Source of the DNA: Romboutsia timonensis
GTDB lineage: Bacteria > Bacillota > Clostridia > Peptostreptococcales > Peptostreptococcaceae
NCBI RefSeq assembly: GCF_900106845.1
Contig: NZ_LT629850.1
Location: 302,747-366,746, forward strand
Direction: 5' to 3'
Length of the DNA stretch: 64,000 bases
Within the stretch, counting starts at the first letter, position 1; the number at the start of each line of letters is the position of its first letter. The notes under the pieces were generated by a model. The model did not search any database, had not been told where the DNA came from, and worked only from the letters and a program-made list of their open reading frames with translations. Below are positions 43,661 to 53,377 of this stretch, piece after piece. The translations under genes were made by a program, and so were the position numbers.

Positions 43661-44770
43661 TTGAGAAAAATAAGAAAAATAAAGTACTCTAGATTATTTA
43701 TTATTATAATATTTGCTTATATACTACTTCAAATTACTATAAATATAATAGGAAATAATATTGAGACTTTGGTAATAGAAAGTGAAACTATAGAGCTAAA
43801 GGTAAGAGCAAAAGGATTAGTTATAAGAGATGAATATTTAATAAAATCAAATCAAAGTGGAAATATAAAAAATATGGCTAAGGATGGAGAAAAGTTAAAA
43901 AAAGGTGATGCACTAGCAGCTATATATAACAATAGTAAAAGCTTAGAAGAAAATAAAAATAAAAATAAAATAATTCAGTTGAATAAAGAAATTGAAGATT
44001 TAGAGGCTGAATATTCAAATAGTAAATCTAATTTAAGTAAAGAGTTAATAGATATTAAGATTAAAACTAAAAAAGAACAAAGAGCAGTTCTTAATTATGA
44101 AAATAATAAAAATGTAAATTATTTAAGTATGCCAACATCAGGTGTAGTATCCACTAAGTATGATGGATATGAGGATATATATACATTAGATAAATTAGAA
44201 AATTTAACAGCTAAGGATATAGAAGATGTAGAAAATAATTATAAAAAACTAGATATTGAGAATACATTTATAAAAGAATCAGAAGTAATAGCTAGAGTAA
44301 TACAAAGTGACTATTCATATATAGCTATACTTACTGAAAATGATATTTTTGAAGATAATCAAAAGGTTGAAATAGTATTTGATAGTGATAATGTACAAGG
44401 AAATGTGGAAGAAATATACAGAAATGGAGATAATAATGTAGTTATATTTAAAATAAGTAATCAAAATGTAGAAATTTATGATACAAGAGTAAAAGAATTT
44501 GATATAATATATAAGCAAATAGACGGTTTGAAAGTTCCGAAACAATCTATAGAAGAAGTAAACAATCAAAAGGGTGTATATGTATTAAATCAAGAGACTA
44601 GAAAAGTAGACTTTGTTGAATTAAAAACTATACAATATGAAGATGATGAAGTTATATTTATAGACTATTACAAGAATCAAAAAGAAGGTATAAAAACAAT
44701 TGACATACATGATGAAATCATTCTAAAGCCGAACAGTATAAATAAAAATATAAAAATAAGTAGGTGGTAA
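43661..44770 (+). CDS. HlyD-like membrane fusion/adaptor protein in the ylm operon
   Basis: 369 aa: short basic N-terminus, one membrane segment (~13-30), a biotinyl/lipoyl-like half (IKSNQSGNIKNMAKDGEKLKKGDALAAIYNN), a coiled-coil (~90-145), then the second half (LSMPTSGVVSTKYDGYEDIYTLDKL) and a beta-barrel domain near residues 205-270. This is the periplasmic-adaptor (HlyD) layout, but no ABC or RND partner is encoded here. TTG start after GGGGAGAG. It is followed one base later by ylmE, so it belongs to the division-associated ylmE-sepF-ylmG-ylmH-divIVA operon. Function unknown. Confidence 0.75.
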   Translation: MRKIRKIKYSRLFIIIIFAYILLQITINIIGNNIETLVIESETIELKVRAKGLVIRDEYLIKSNQSGNIKNMAKDGEKLKKGDALAAIYNNSKSLEENKNKNKIIQLNKEIEDLEAEYSNSKSNLSKELIDIKIKTKKEQRAVLNYENNKNVNYLSMPTSGVVSTKYDGYEDIYTLDKLENLTAKDIEDVENNYKKLDIENTFIKESEVIARVIQSDYSYIAILTENDIFEDNQKVEIVFDSDNVQGNVEEIYRNGDNNVVIFKISNQNVEIYDTRVKEFDIIYKQIDGLKVPKQSIEEVNNQKGVYVLNQETRKVDFVELKTIQYEDDEVIFIDYYKNQKEGIKTIDIHDEIILKPNSINKNIKISRW

Positions 44771-44771
44771 A

Positions 44772-45476
44772 GTGAGTGCAATTAGAGAAAATCTTGAATC
44801 AATAAAATTTAATATAAAAGAATCTGCTAATAATGCTAAAAGAAGTAGTGAAGATATAACTTTAATAGCAGTTACTAAAACAGTAGATGTTGATAAAATA
44901 TTAGAAGCCATAGAATATGGAGTTGCAGATGTGGGAGAGAATAAGCCACAAGAATTAGCAAGAAAATATGATATTATTGGAGATAAAGTTAAATGGCATT
45001 TAATTGGAAGCCTTCAAACTAATAAAGTTAAGTATATAATAGATAAGGTGCACATGATACACTCTTTAGATAGAGAATCTCTGTGTGAAGAAATTCAAAA
45101 AAGAGCTGAGAAAATAGATAGAATTATTGATTGTCTAGTTCAAGTAAACATATCTAAAGAAGATAGTAAACATGGATTATATGAAGAAGATGTTATAGAC
45201 TTTATCACAAATATTTCAAATAAGTACACTAATATTAGAATAAAAGGACTTATGACTATGGCACCATTTACTGAAAATGAAGATGAAGTAAGAGAAGTAT
45301 TTAGAAGTCTTAAAAATTTATCACTAGATATAGATAAATTAAATATACCTAATGTGTCTATGAAATACTTATCAATGGGAATGAGTAATGATTATAAAAT
45401 AGCAGTAGAGGAAGGTTCCACTATTGTTAGAGTAGGAACATCAATATTTGGTGAAAGAAATTATAATAATCAATAA
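44772..45476 (+). CDS. ylmE: YggS/YlmE-family pyridoxal phosphate homeostasis protein
   Basis: 234 aa fold-type III PLP-binding protein (PLPBP). The PLP lysine is Lys36 in LIAVTKTV; GVADVGENKPQELARK, WHLIGSLQTNKVKYI, RIKGLMTMAPFTENEDEVREVF and VRVGTSIFGERNY are diagnostic. It buffers PLP and affects amino-acid metabolism; it has no known enzymatic reaction. GTG start after AGGTGG; sepF follows. Confidence 0.95.
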   Translation: MSAIRENLESIKFNIKESANNAKRSSEDITLIAVTKTVDVDKILEAIEYGVADVGENKPQELARKYDIIGDKVKWHLIGSLQTNKVKYIIDKVHMIHSLDRESLCEEIQKRAEKIDRIIDCLVQVNISKEDSKHGLYEEDVIDFITNISNKYTNIRIKGLMTMAPFTENEDEVREVFRSLKNLSLDIDKLNIPNVSMKYLSMGMSNDYKIAVEEGSTIVRVGTSIFGERNYNNQ

Positions 45477-45521
45477 ATTAAATAATAAACTAAAGAATAA
45501 ATGAGTAGGAGGATGTTAATA

Positions 45522-45977
45522 ATGGGAGAAGGAATATTCAATAAATTTAAAAACTGGATAACTGAAGAGGAAGAAGATTTTGATGGTGTAGAAGAAGAAT
45601 ATGAGCAAGAAGATGAAGAGGAAGTAGAACAATTTACATCAATACCAAATACTAAAACGGCTAAAATTGTTAACTTGCATACAGCAAGCCCAATGAAAGT
45701 TGTTATAGTAGAACCTAAAAAATATGAGGAAGTTACTACTATAGCAGATCATTTAAAACAAAAAAAGGCAGTTATAGTTAATTTAGAAAACTTAAATGAT
45801 CCAGGGATTCGTAAATCAATATTTGAGTTTATGAATGGAGCAGTATACGTTTTAGATGGTGGAATACAAAAAGTTTCTAAGGGAATCTTTATACTAGCAC
45901 CTAATAATGTAGATATAGATTCTAGTATAAAAAAAGAATTAGAAAGTAAAACACTTTTCCCTTGGCAAAGTAAATAG
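45522..45977 (+). CDS. sepF: Cell division protein SepF
   Basis: 151 aa from ATG 45522, correctly spaced from TAGGAGG (45506-45512); two upstream in-frame ATGs overlap or precede that site. The amphipathic N-terminus MGEGIFNKFKNWI is the membrane-binding helix, followed by an acidic linker (residues ~15-40) and the SepF fold (VVIVEPKKYEEVTTIADHLKQKKAVIVNLENL, FMNGAVYVLDGGIQKVSKGIFILAP). SepF binds the FtsZ tail and tethers it to membrane; with ftsA absent from the dcw cluster it is the likely main anchor. Confidence 0.96.
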   Translation: MGEGIFNKFKNWITEEEEDFDGVEEEYEQEDEEEVEQFTSIPNTKTAKIVNLHTASPMKVVIVEPKKYEEVTTIADHLKQKKAVIVNLENLNDPGIRKSIFEFMNGAVYVLDGGIQKVSKGIFILAPNNVDIDSSIKKELESKTLFPWQSK

Positions 45978-46073
45978 TATTTGATTAAGTACTATAAGTA
46001 CTATATTAAAAAGATAATTCAAACTTAAAAGTTATATTTTAAAATACCTATATAAAAATAAAGGAGTGATAAT

Positions 46074-46331
46074 ATGAGCACAATAGGAATAGCGCTATAT
46101 TATTTATTTGATATATTATCATGGATTATAGTTATTAAAAGTTTTATGACATGGTTACCAAGTGGCGGTGGAAAATTTTATGATGTATTATCAACAATAA
46201 CAGAGCCTATAGAAGCACCAATAAGATCAGTGATGTATAAGTATACAAATGGACCAGTGGATTTTTCTCCAATGGTAGCTATACTTGCACTTATGCTATT
46301 AAAAAATGTAGCATTGAGAGTATTTATTTAA
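46074..46331 (+). CDS. ylmG: YggT-family membrane protein (YlmG)
   Basis: 85 aa with two hydrophobic segments (~3-25 and ~62-82) flanking the conserved SWLPSGGGKFYDVLSTITEPIEAPIR-type loop (here TWLPSGGG). The family sits next to sepF across Gram-positives and plastids and is implicated in division or nucleoid distribution; its mechanism is unknown. AAAGGAGTG precedes the ATG; ylmH starts 12 bp downstream. Confidence 0.92.
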   Translation: MSTIGIALYYLFDILSWIIVIKSFMTWLPSGGGKFYDVLSTITEPIEAPIRSVMYKYTNGPVDFSPMVAILALMLLKNVALRVFI

Positions 46332-46343
46332 GGCAATTATTAT

Positions 46344-47129
46344 ATGGATAAAATAAAACTTACTAATCATATAAAAGACATAGATTTAAAAAATAAAATG
46401 TTTAAAGTAATAGACAAAGCTAATAGTTGCTTAAAACATTATGATGTAAAATGTACTGATTTTTTAAATCCCTATGAAATAAAAAATGCAATAGCTATTT
46501 TAAATTCATTTAATGATATTAAATATAGTGTGGATGGAGGGTATGACAATGCAGAAAGAAAAGTTATATTTATATATCCATACTATATGGAATATGAGGA
46601 TATAGAATGTCCTCTAGAGATAGTTCAAGTAGAGGGAAACTTTAAATTTAAAGAGATATCTCATAAAGACTATCTAGGTGCGATACTTAACTTAGGTATA
46701 GTAAGAGAAAAAATAGGAGATATAATAATACATGACAATTTTTGCCAAGTTGTAGTAACTAGTGGTATATGTGATTTTTTAACTATAAACTTAAATAAAG
46801 TATCTAGGAATAAAGTTATTGTTAAAAAAATTTCTAGAGATGATATTATACCAAATTCACCAAACTACAAAGATATATCTTTTACAGTTTCATCACAAAG
46901 GTTAGATTGTATAATAAGTGGACTTTATAATATATCAAGACAAGATAGCTTAAAGTACATAAATGGTGAAAGAGTCCATGTAAACTATGAAAAAATAACT
47001 TCGCCGTCTAAAGAAGTTGAAGATAATTCATTAATATCTGTAAGAGGCAAGGGTAGGTCAATTATCATCAATGTAGGAGAGATTACAAAAAAAGGCAGAA
47101 TAAAAGTTCAAGCGAAGTTAATAGTATAG
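46344..47129 (+). CDS. ylmH: S4-domain RNA-binding protein YlmH
   Basis: 261 aa. The N-terminal two-thirds is the YlmH domain (LNPYEIKNAIAILNSFNDIKYSVDGGYDNAERKVIFIYP), the end an S4 domain (SFTVSSQRLDCIISGLYNISRQDSLKYINGERVHVNY). YlmH homologues bind stalled 50S-peptidyl-tRNA complexes in ribosome rescue, and the partial rqcH at the right edge acts in the same pathway. The ribosome binding site is weak (AAGGCAATT). Confidence 0.93.
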   Translation: MDKIKLTNHIKDIDLKNKMFKVIDKANSCLKHYDVKCTDFLNPYEIKNAIAILNSFNDIKYSVDGGYDNAERKVIFIYPYYMEYEDIECPLEIVQVEGNFKFKEISHKDYLGAILNLGIVREKIGDIIIHDNFCQVVVTSGICDFLTINLNKVSRNKVIVKKISRDDIIPNSPNYKDISFTVSSQRLDCIISGLYNISRQDSLKYINGERVHVNYEKITSPSKEVEDNSLISVRGKGRSIIINVGEITKKGRIKVQAKLIV

Positions 47130-47140
47130 GAGGGAAATAG

Positions 47141-47665
47141 ATGATAGCTCCAATAGAAATAGAAAATAAAGAATTTAAAAAAGTATTAAGGGGTTATAAA
47201 GAAGAGGAAGTAGATGAATTCTTAGACTTAGTAAAAGAAGACTATGAACAACTATATAGAGAAAATGCAGAGTTAAAGGAAAAGGTAAGGTTATATCAAG
47301 ACCAAATTAATAAATATGAGAATATAGAAGAAACATTGAATGCTACTTTAATAACTGCTCAAAGAGCTGCAGAAGATACTTGCAATGCGGCTAATAAAAA
47401 AGCTAGAATTATAGTTGAAGAAGCAGATTTAAAAGCGAGACAAGTTATAGAACAAGCTAATAATAGTGTTATAGAGATAAGAAAAGAATACGATTTAATG
47501 GTTAAGGAATTTAAAGTATTTAGAAATAAATTTAAATCGTTACTAGAAGATGAAATAAAAAGTATAGATGAAATATTCTATAATGTAGATGAAAATCCTA
47601 GTGGATTCGAAAATACTATGATGTATAACTTACAAAATGAAGCTGCAATTTCTAGTTTAGACTAA
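47141..47665 (+). CDS. divIVA: Septum/pole-site protein DivIVA
   Basis: 174 aa. N-terminal membrane curvature-sensing motif (IEIENKEFKKVLRGYKEEEVDEFLDLV) followed by a continuous coiled-coil (~30-150) and a short tail. It marks poles and septa and recruits division or chromosome-anchoring proteins. AGGAGGG precedes the ATG. Last gene of the ylm operon, directly ahead of the ileS leader, as in B. subtilis. Confidence 0.95.
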   Translation: MIAPIEIENKEFKKVLRGYKEEEVDEFLDLVKEDYEQLYRENAELKEKVRLYQDQINKYENIEETLNATLITAQRAAEDTCNAANKKARIIVEEADLKARQVIEQANNSVIEIRKEYDLMVKEFKVFRNKFKSLLEDEIKSIDEIFYNVDENPSGFENTMMYNLQNEAAISSLD

Positions 47666-47684
47666 AAGATTATTCAAAAAAACA

Positions 47685-47711
47685 TTGACTATTCAGAAAA
47701 ATTATTATAAA
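47685..47711 (+). promoter_or_regulatory. Possible promoter of the ileS leader
   Basis: TTGACT (47685-47690) and TATAAA (47706-47711) with a 15-bp spacer, upstream of the T-box. Confidence 0.5.
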
Positions 47712-47744
47712 ATTTTTTATTATAAAATAAAATACTATTTTAAA

Positions 47745-47992
47745 AGCAATGATGGAGACAGTAGACTTTAGATAATTTTACAGAGAGTTGGCATAAGCTG
47801 AGAGCCAATAAATTTATAAAGTTGAATATCACTCCTAAGCTGCAGGCTGAAAGACATTTGTTTATTAAGCTGTGCCGGTTAATGCCGTTAAACTATAGAG
47901 TGTAATATATATTAATTTAAATTTTAGTATATATTAAATTAGGGTGGTAACGCGATTAATACTCGTCCCTTTTTTAGGGAACGAGTTTTTTT
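47745..47992 (+). promoter_or_regulatory. Isoleucine T-box leader of ileS, with terminator
   Basis: The Stem I AG-bulge sequence AGAGAG (47781-47787 region), TTGGC...GCTGAGAGCCA pairing, specifier loop GAATATCACT with ATC (Ile) at 47828-47830, and T-box AGGGTGGTAACGCG at 47941-47954 (canonical ACCGCG is AACGCG here, a tolerated variant). The terminator ACTCGTCCC / GGGAACGAGT (47961-47986) ends in T7. Uncharged tRNA-Ile should favour read-through into ileS. This leader and the promoter fill the 420-bp gap after divIVA. Confidence 0.93.
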
Positions 47993-48086
47993 ATATTCAA
48001 AATAGTGTTATTTATTAAAACATCTTGTTTAAGCTTATTAAGATTAGATAAAAATTATAAATATAAACTTTAGAAAGGGTGATTTT

Positions 48087-51000
48087 ATGTCTAAATTTAA
48101 GTCATTAGTAGACAGTTCTGTAAAACAAGCAGAAGCAGAAGTTTCTAAGTATTGGAATGAAGTAAATATACTTGAGAAAACTTTAGAAAAAGGTAAAAAT
48201 GATCCAAGTTTCGTATTTTATGAAGGACCTCCAACTGCAAACGGAAATCCTGGAATACACCATGTTATAGCTAGAACTTTAAAGGATTCTGTTTGTAGAT
48301 ATAAAACTATGAACGGGTATCAAGTAAAAAGAAAAGCTGGATGGGATACTCATGGTTTACCAGTAGAAATACAAGTAGAGAAAGAATTAGGATTATCAGA
48401 TAAGCAACAAATAGAAGCTTATGGAATCGATAAGTTTAATGAAAAATGTAGAGATTCAGTATTCTCTTTTGAAAAGCAATGGAGAGAAATGACTGAAAGA
48501 ATGGCTTATGAAATAGATTTAGATAATCCATACATAACTCTAGATAATAACTATATAGAATCTGTATGGTGGATACTAGATAAGTTTAATAAAGAAGGAT
48601 ATATCTATGAAGGTCATAAGATACTTCCATACTGCCCAAGATGTGGGACAGGACTAGCTTCACACGAAGTTGCTCAAGGATATAAAGAAGTTAAAAATAA
48701 TACAGTAATAGCTAAATTCAAGAGAGTTGATGCAGATGAGTATTTCTTAGCATGGACAACTACTCCTTGGACTTTACCATCAAACGTTGCATTAACAGTA
48801 GGTCCAGAAGTTGATTATGTAAAAGTTAAGCAAAATGATGAAGTATACTATGTTGCTAAAGCCTTAGCTAACAAAGTATTAGGTGAAGACTATGAAGTAT
48901 TAGCTGAAATGAAAGGTAAAGATTTAGAACATGTTGAGTATGAACAATTAATGCCTTTCGTTACAACTGAAGAAAAAGCATTCTTTGTAACTTGTGGTGA
49001 TTATGTTACAACTGAAGATGGTACAGGTATAGTTCATACTGCACCAGCATTTGGTGAAGATGACTATAACTTAGGTAGAAAATATAACTTACCAGTTTTA
49101 CAACCAGTTGATGAAAGTGGTAAATTTACAGCAACTCCATGGGAAGGTAAATTCGTTATGGAGGAAGGCGTAGACGTTGAGATAATAAAATGGTTAGCTC
49201 ATGAAAATAAATTATTCTCTAAAGAAAAAGTAGCTCATAACTACCCACACTGCTGGAGATGTCAAACTCCACTTGTATACTATGCTAAGCCAAGCTGGTA
49301 TATAGAAATGACTAGATTAAAAGACCAATTAATAGCTAACAATAACACTGTTGAATGGTATCCAAACTTCGTTGGTGAAGGTAGATTTGGTAACTGGTTA
49401 GAAAACTTAAATGACTGGGCTATATCTAGAAGTAGATATTGGGGAACTCCACTTAATATATGGAAGTGTGAATGTGGTCATAAGCAATCAGTTGGTTCTA
49501 GGGCAGAACTTGCAGAGAAGGCTATAGAAGATGTAAATCCAGAAACTGTAGAACTTCATAGACCATATGTTGATGATATACACTTAAAATGTGATTGCTG
49601 TGGAAAGCCAATGACAAGAGTAACAGAAGTTATAGACTGTTGGTTCGATAGTGGATCTATGCCATTTGCACAACACCACTACCCATTTGAAAATAAAGAA
49701 AACTTTGAAGAATTATTCCCAGCAGACTTTATATGTGAAGGAATAGATCAAACTAGAGGATGGTTCTACTCATTACTTGCTATATCTACATTCGTTATGG
49801 GTAAAGCTCCATATAAGAGAGTTTTAGTTAATGACCTTGTACTTGATAAAGAAGGTAAGAAAATGAGTAAGTCTAGAGGAAATACTGTTAACCCATTTGA
49901 GTTATTTGACCAATATGGAGCAGATGCTTTAAGATGGTACTTATTATACGTATCTCCACCATGGACTCCAACAAGATTTGATGTTGATGGATTAAAAGAA
50001 GTTCAAAGTAAGTTCTTAGGAACTATGAAAAACGTATATAACTTCTTTACGTTATACGCAAATACAGATGAAGTAAATCCTAAAGATTTCTTCGTTGATT
50101 ACAAAAATAGACCGGAATTAGATAGATGGATATTATCTAAGTTTAACAACTTAAAGAAAGAAGTTGAAGAAAACTTAGAAATATTTGAATTAAATAAAAC
50201 GGTAAGAATGATACAAGATTTCATAAATGAAGACTTATCTAACTGGTATATAAGACGTTCAAGAAGAAGATTCTGGGCTACTGAATTAACAGAAGATAAG
50301 AAATCAGTTTACAACACAACTTATGAAATATTAACAGAGCTTTGCCAACTTATAGCTCCATTTGCTCCTTATATATCAGAAGAAATATACAGAAACTTAA
50401 CTGGTGAAGTATCTGTACATTTAAGTAATTATCCAAAAGCTAACTTAGAATTAATAAATCCAGAATTAGAAGAAAAAATGGATTTAGTTAAAAACTTAGT
50501 TACTTTAGGTAGAGCATCTAGAGAAGCTACAAGAATAAAAGTACGTCAACCAATACAAAAAGTATTAGTAGATGGTAAATTTAAAGATACTATAAGTGAT
50601 GTAGTAGATCTTATAAAAGAAGAACTTAACGTTAAGGAAGTTGTATTTGCTAAAGATTTAGGTGAATATATGAACTTTAGCTTAAAGCCGAACTTCAAAG
50701 TATTAGGACCTGTACTTGGTGCTAAGATGAAATTCTTTGCTGGAGCTTTAAATAAATTAAATTCTAATGAAGTTGCTCCAAAGCTTGAAGCAGGAGAAAC
50801 TTTAACTGTAGATATAGATGGAGAAAACTTTGAATTTAACAAAGATCATGTATTAGTAAATATATCTGCTAAAGAAGGATTTAATGTATCTATGGAAAAT
50901 AACTTATTCGTTATATTAGATACTACATTAACTACAGAGTTAATAGAAGAAGGATATGCAAGAGAATTTATATCTAAAATACAACAAATAAGAAAAGCAA

Positions 51001-51194
51001 GTAACTTTGATGTATTAGATAATATCGATATAGATTTCTGCGGTGATGATGAAATAGCTCAAGCTGTAGAAAACTTTAAAGATTATATAAAATCAGAAAC
51101 TTTAGCTTTAGAAATAAATAGAGTAGATGATGAATCTTTAGAAAAACACAATTTAAATGACCATATGACTGGCATAAAGGTTACTAGAAAATAA
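48087..51194 (+). CDS. ileS: Isoleucyl-tRNA synthetase
   Basis: 1035 aa class I synthetase, longer than the ~920-aa type 1 enzyme. The HIGH-equivalent GIHH is at 57-60 region (PPTANGNPGIHHV), followed by the editing (CP1) domain with TTTPWTLPSNVAL and DYVTTEDGTGIVHTAPAFGEDDY, KMSKSRGN at 592-599, and an extended C-terminal region without an obvious Zn-finger tail. Length and GIHH-type text place it with type 2 (archaeal/eukaryote-like) IleRS, a group often insensitive to mupirocin. Controlled by the Ile T-box. Ribosome binding site AAAGGGTG. Confidence 0.96.
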   Translation: MSKFKSLVDSSVKQAEAEVSKYWNEVNILEKTLEKGKNDPSFVFYEGPPTANGNPGIHHVIARTLKDSVCRYKTMNGYQVKRKAGWDTHGLPVEIQVEKELGLSDKQQIEAYGIDKFNEKCRDSVFSFEKQWREMTERMAYEIDLDNPYITLDNNYIESVWWILDKFNKEGYIYEGHKILPYCPRCGTGLASHEVAQGYKEVKNNTVIAKFKRVDADEYFLAWTTTPWTLPSNVALTVGPEVDYVKVKQNDEVYYVAKALANKVLGEDYEVLAEMKGKDLEHVEYEQLMPFVTTEEKAFFVTCGDYVTTEDGTGIVHTAPAFGEDDYNLGRKYNLPVLQPVDESGKFTATPWEGKFVMEEGVDVEIIKWLAHENKLFSKEKVAHNYPHCWRCQTPLVYYAKPSWYIEMTRLKDQLIANNNTVEWYPNFVGEGRFGNWLENLNDWAISRSRYWGTPLNIWKCECGHKQSVGSRAELAEKAIEDVNPETVELHRPYVDDIHLKCDCCGKPMTRVTEVIDCWFDSGSMPFAQHHYPFENKENFEELFPADFICEGIDQTRGWFYSLLAISTFVMGKAPYKRVLVNDLVLDKEGKKMSKSRGNTVNPFELFDQYGADALRWYLLYVSPPWTPTRFDVDGLKEVQSKFLGTMKNVYNFFTLYANTDEVNPKDFFVDYKNRPELDRWILSKFNNLKKEVEENLEIFELNKTVRMIQDFINEDLSNWYIRRSRRRFWATELTEDKKSVYNTTYEILTELCQLIAPFAPYISEEIYRNLTGEVSVHLSNYPKANLELINPELEEKMDLVKNLVTLGRASREATRIKVRQPIQKVLVDGKFKDTISDVVDLIKEELNVKEVVFAKDLGEYMNFSLKPNFKVLGPVLGAKMKFFAGALNKLNSNEVAPKLEAGETLTVDIDGENFEFNKDHVLVNISAKEGFNVSMENNLFVILDTTLTTELIEEGYAREFISKIQQIRKASNFDVLDNIDIDFCGDDEIAQAVENFKDYIKSETLALEINRVDDESLEKHNLNDHMTGIKVTRK

Positions 51195-51200
51195 TTTTAT

Positions 51201-51240
51201 AAACACCTTATGGAAATTTCCATAAGGTGTTTTATTTTTT
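51201..51240 (+). terminator. Terminator after ileS
   Basis: AAACACCTTATGGAAA / TTTCCATAAGGTGTTT, followed by TATTTTTT. Confidence 0.93.
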
Positions 51241-51459
51241 ACCTTTAAGGGAATTATATAGCTTTTTAATAGCTAGGATAAGTTAGAAAATACAGTTATA
51301 TAAATATATATTAATTTACATAAAATTAATTTAAAGAATTAATAAATTAAAGCAAATTTAATAATAAATTAAGAAGTTTTAGAAAGTATGTTAAAATACT
51401 ATCAAAATATGATAAAATATATACAAAGGGAAAATTTAATAGATATTAGGAGGCAATAT

Positions 51460-53160
51460 ATGGACGTAGGAGTAAAGTCACAGTCGAAACAAAAAAAATC
51501 TAAAATCCAAGGATTTATGGATAAGATTGAAATGCTTGGAAATAAATTACCGCATCCAGTGTTAATGTTTATATACATTTCTATATTTGTATTATTAGCA
51601 TCAGCAGTATTAGGTAGTTTAGGGGTTGTAGCACATACAACACTGGGGGATTTCCCAATAAATAACTTACTAGGTCAAGAACCAATAGAAGTTTTAAAAG
51701 TTGGAGCTAGTGGTGCTACTGTATCAGAAAGATATTCAAATGGTCTTTCTTACATAATAGGAACAGCTATAAATAACTTTATGGATATGAAAGCTATAGG
51801 TTCTATACTTATAATAATGTTAGCTATAGGTCTTATGGAACATAGTGGATACTTATCGATAGCAATGAAAAGTGTAGTTAAAGCAACACCAGTAAAACTT
51901 GTTACACCAGTTGTTATTTTCTTAGGAGTTATGTCAAATCTAGCATCAGATGCAGGGTATGTTGTTCTTATACCACTTGCAGCTTTAATGTATTATACCT
52001 TAGGTAGACATCCACTTGCAGGTCTTGCAGCAGGATTTGCTGGAGTTTCGGGAGGATTTAGTGCAAATCTTTTTGTAAGCTCAACTGATGCATTATTATT
52101 ACCATTTACGCAAGCATCTGCTGAAACTGGGGATGCACTTGCAGGAACTAATTTAGCAGGAAGTCTATCAGTAACTAGTAACTGGTTCTTTATGATGGCA
52201 TCTACTGCAGTTATAATGTTATTAGGTACTCTAGTTATAGATAAGTTTGTAGAACCAAGATTAGGTAAATACAATAAAAGTGAAGCTAGCATAGATCAAA
52301 ATCACAATGAAACTGAAAAGGAAATAAAAGCTTTTAAATTTACTAATAAAGTAATGTTAGTAGTATTAGGACTTATAGTATTAGCAGCTTTACCTTTAGA
52401 TAATGGAAATAAGATATTCTTATTAGGAGATTTATCAACTAATGTACCTTTATGGGGAACTAATGCTGAAGGATTACCAGCATTAGTAGAAGTAGATGGA
52501 TTCTTAAATTCTATATTCTTCCAAGGTGACATAGTAATGATGATAATGTTCGTTATATTTGCTGCTAGTGGATTAGTTTATGGATTTAAGTCAGGTAAAT
52601 TTGCTAAACCTGCAGATGTAGTTCCAGCAATGGTTAAAGCTATGGCAGATATGGCACCTATAATAGTTATATTATACTTTGTTGCACAGTTCTTAAATTA
52701 TTTTAATGATTCTCACATAGGTATATTAATAGCATCAATGGGAGCTAAATTAGTTGAAATGATACCACAAGGTAATATGTTTATGACTATAGTACTAATG
52801 GTTGCATTTATATTTTTAACAGCATTTGTTAATCTATTTATGGGTGGAGCATCTTCTAAATGGGGCTTACTTGCACCAATATTTGTACCAATATTAATGG
52901 TTGCAGGATTTACACCAGCAGGTGTTCAGTTAATATATCGTATAGGAGATTCAGCTACAAATGTAATATCTCCACTTATGAGCTATTTAGGAGTTATAGT
53001 AGTATTTGGTCAAAAATATAAAAAAGAATTTGGTGTTGGTAACTTAATATCAACAATGATGCCAATATCTATGGCGTTCTTATTTGGATGGACTGCATTT
53101 GCTATAATTTGGGCATTATTAGGATTCCCAATAGGTCCTGGGACAACATTCTTTATATAA
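51460..53160 (+). CDS. AbgT-family transporter
   Basis: 566 aa polytopic membrane protein from ATG 51460 (TAGGAGG upstream; the frame is open 24 codons earlier but without a site). AbgT-family blocks seen: LGNKLPHPVLMFIYISI near the start, GLMEHSGYLSIAMKSVVKATP, SNLASDAGYVVLIPLAALMY, GGFSANLFVSSTDALLLPFTQ, and ASSKWGLLAPIFVPILM. Named for E. coli p-aminobenzoyl-glutamate uptake; other members export sulphonamides. The substrate here is not evident. Stands alone between the ileS terminator and its own. Confidence 0.92.
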   Translation: MDVGVKSQSKQKKSKIQGFMDKIEMLGNKLPHPVLMFIYISIFVLLASAVLGSLGVVAHTTLGDFPINNLLGQEPIEVLKVGASGATVSERYSNGLSYIIGTAINNFMDMKAIGSILIIMLAIGLMEHSGYLSIAMKSVVKATPVKLVTPVVIFLGVMSNLASDAGYVVLIPLAALMYYTLGRHPLAGLAAGFAGVSGGFSANLFVSSTDALLLPFTQASAETGDALAGTNLAGSLSVTSNWFFMMASTAVIMLLGTLVIDKFVEPRLGKYNKSEASIDQNHNETEKEIKAFKFTNKVMLVVLGLIVLAALPLDNGNKIFLLGDLSTNVPLWGTNAEGLPALVEVDGFLNSIFFQGDIVMMIMFVIFAASGLVYGFKSGKFAKPADVVPAMVKAMADMAPIIVILYFVAQFLNYFNDSHIGILIASMGAKLVEMIPQGNMFMTIVLMVAFIFLTAFVNLFMGGASSKWGLLAPIFVPILMVAGFTPAGVQLIYRIGDSATNVISPLMSYLGVIVVFGQKYKKEFGVGNLISTMMPISMAFLFGWTAFAIIWALLGFPIGPGTTFFI

Positions 53161-53249
53161 TTAATATTGATAAATAAAAAATTATATTTATATAATTTAG
53201 AATATATATTATATAAATTGTATATAAAAATTGCGAATATAATTATTCG

Positions 53250-53286
53250 GCACGAGATTAGTAAATTAGTCTCGTGCTTTATTTTT
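53250..53286 (+). terminator. Terminator after the AbgT transporter
   Basis: GCACGAGATTAG / TTAGTCTCGTGC (53250-53261 with 53266-53277, two G-U pairs), followed by TTTATTTTT. Confidence 0.88.
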
Positions 53287-53323
53287 GTAAAAAATTAAAT
53301 TTAAAATATATTTATAAGTATGG

Positions 53324-53352
53324 TTGACAAAATATAAAATGGAACATAATAT
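53324..53352 (+). promoter_or_regulatory. Promoter of the mtnN-trpS operon
   Basis: Consensus TTGACA (53324-53329), 17 bp, TAATAT (53347-53352), placed just before the T-box leader. Confidence 0.65.
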
Positions 53353-53377
53353 AAATAATATAAATTAATAATTAAAT

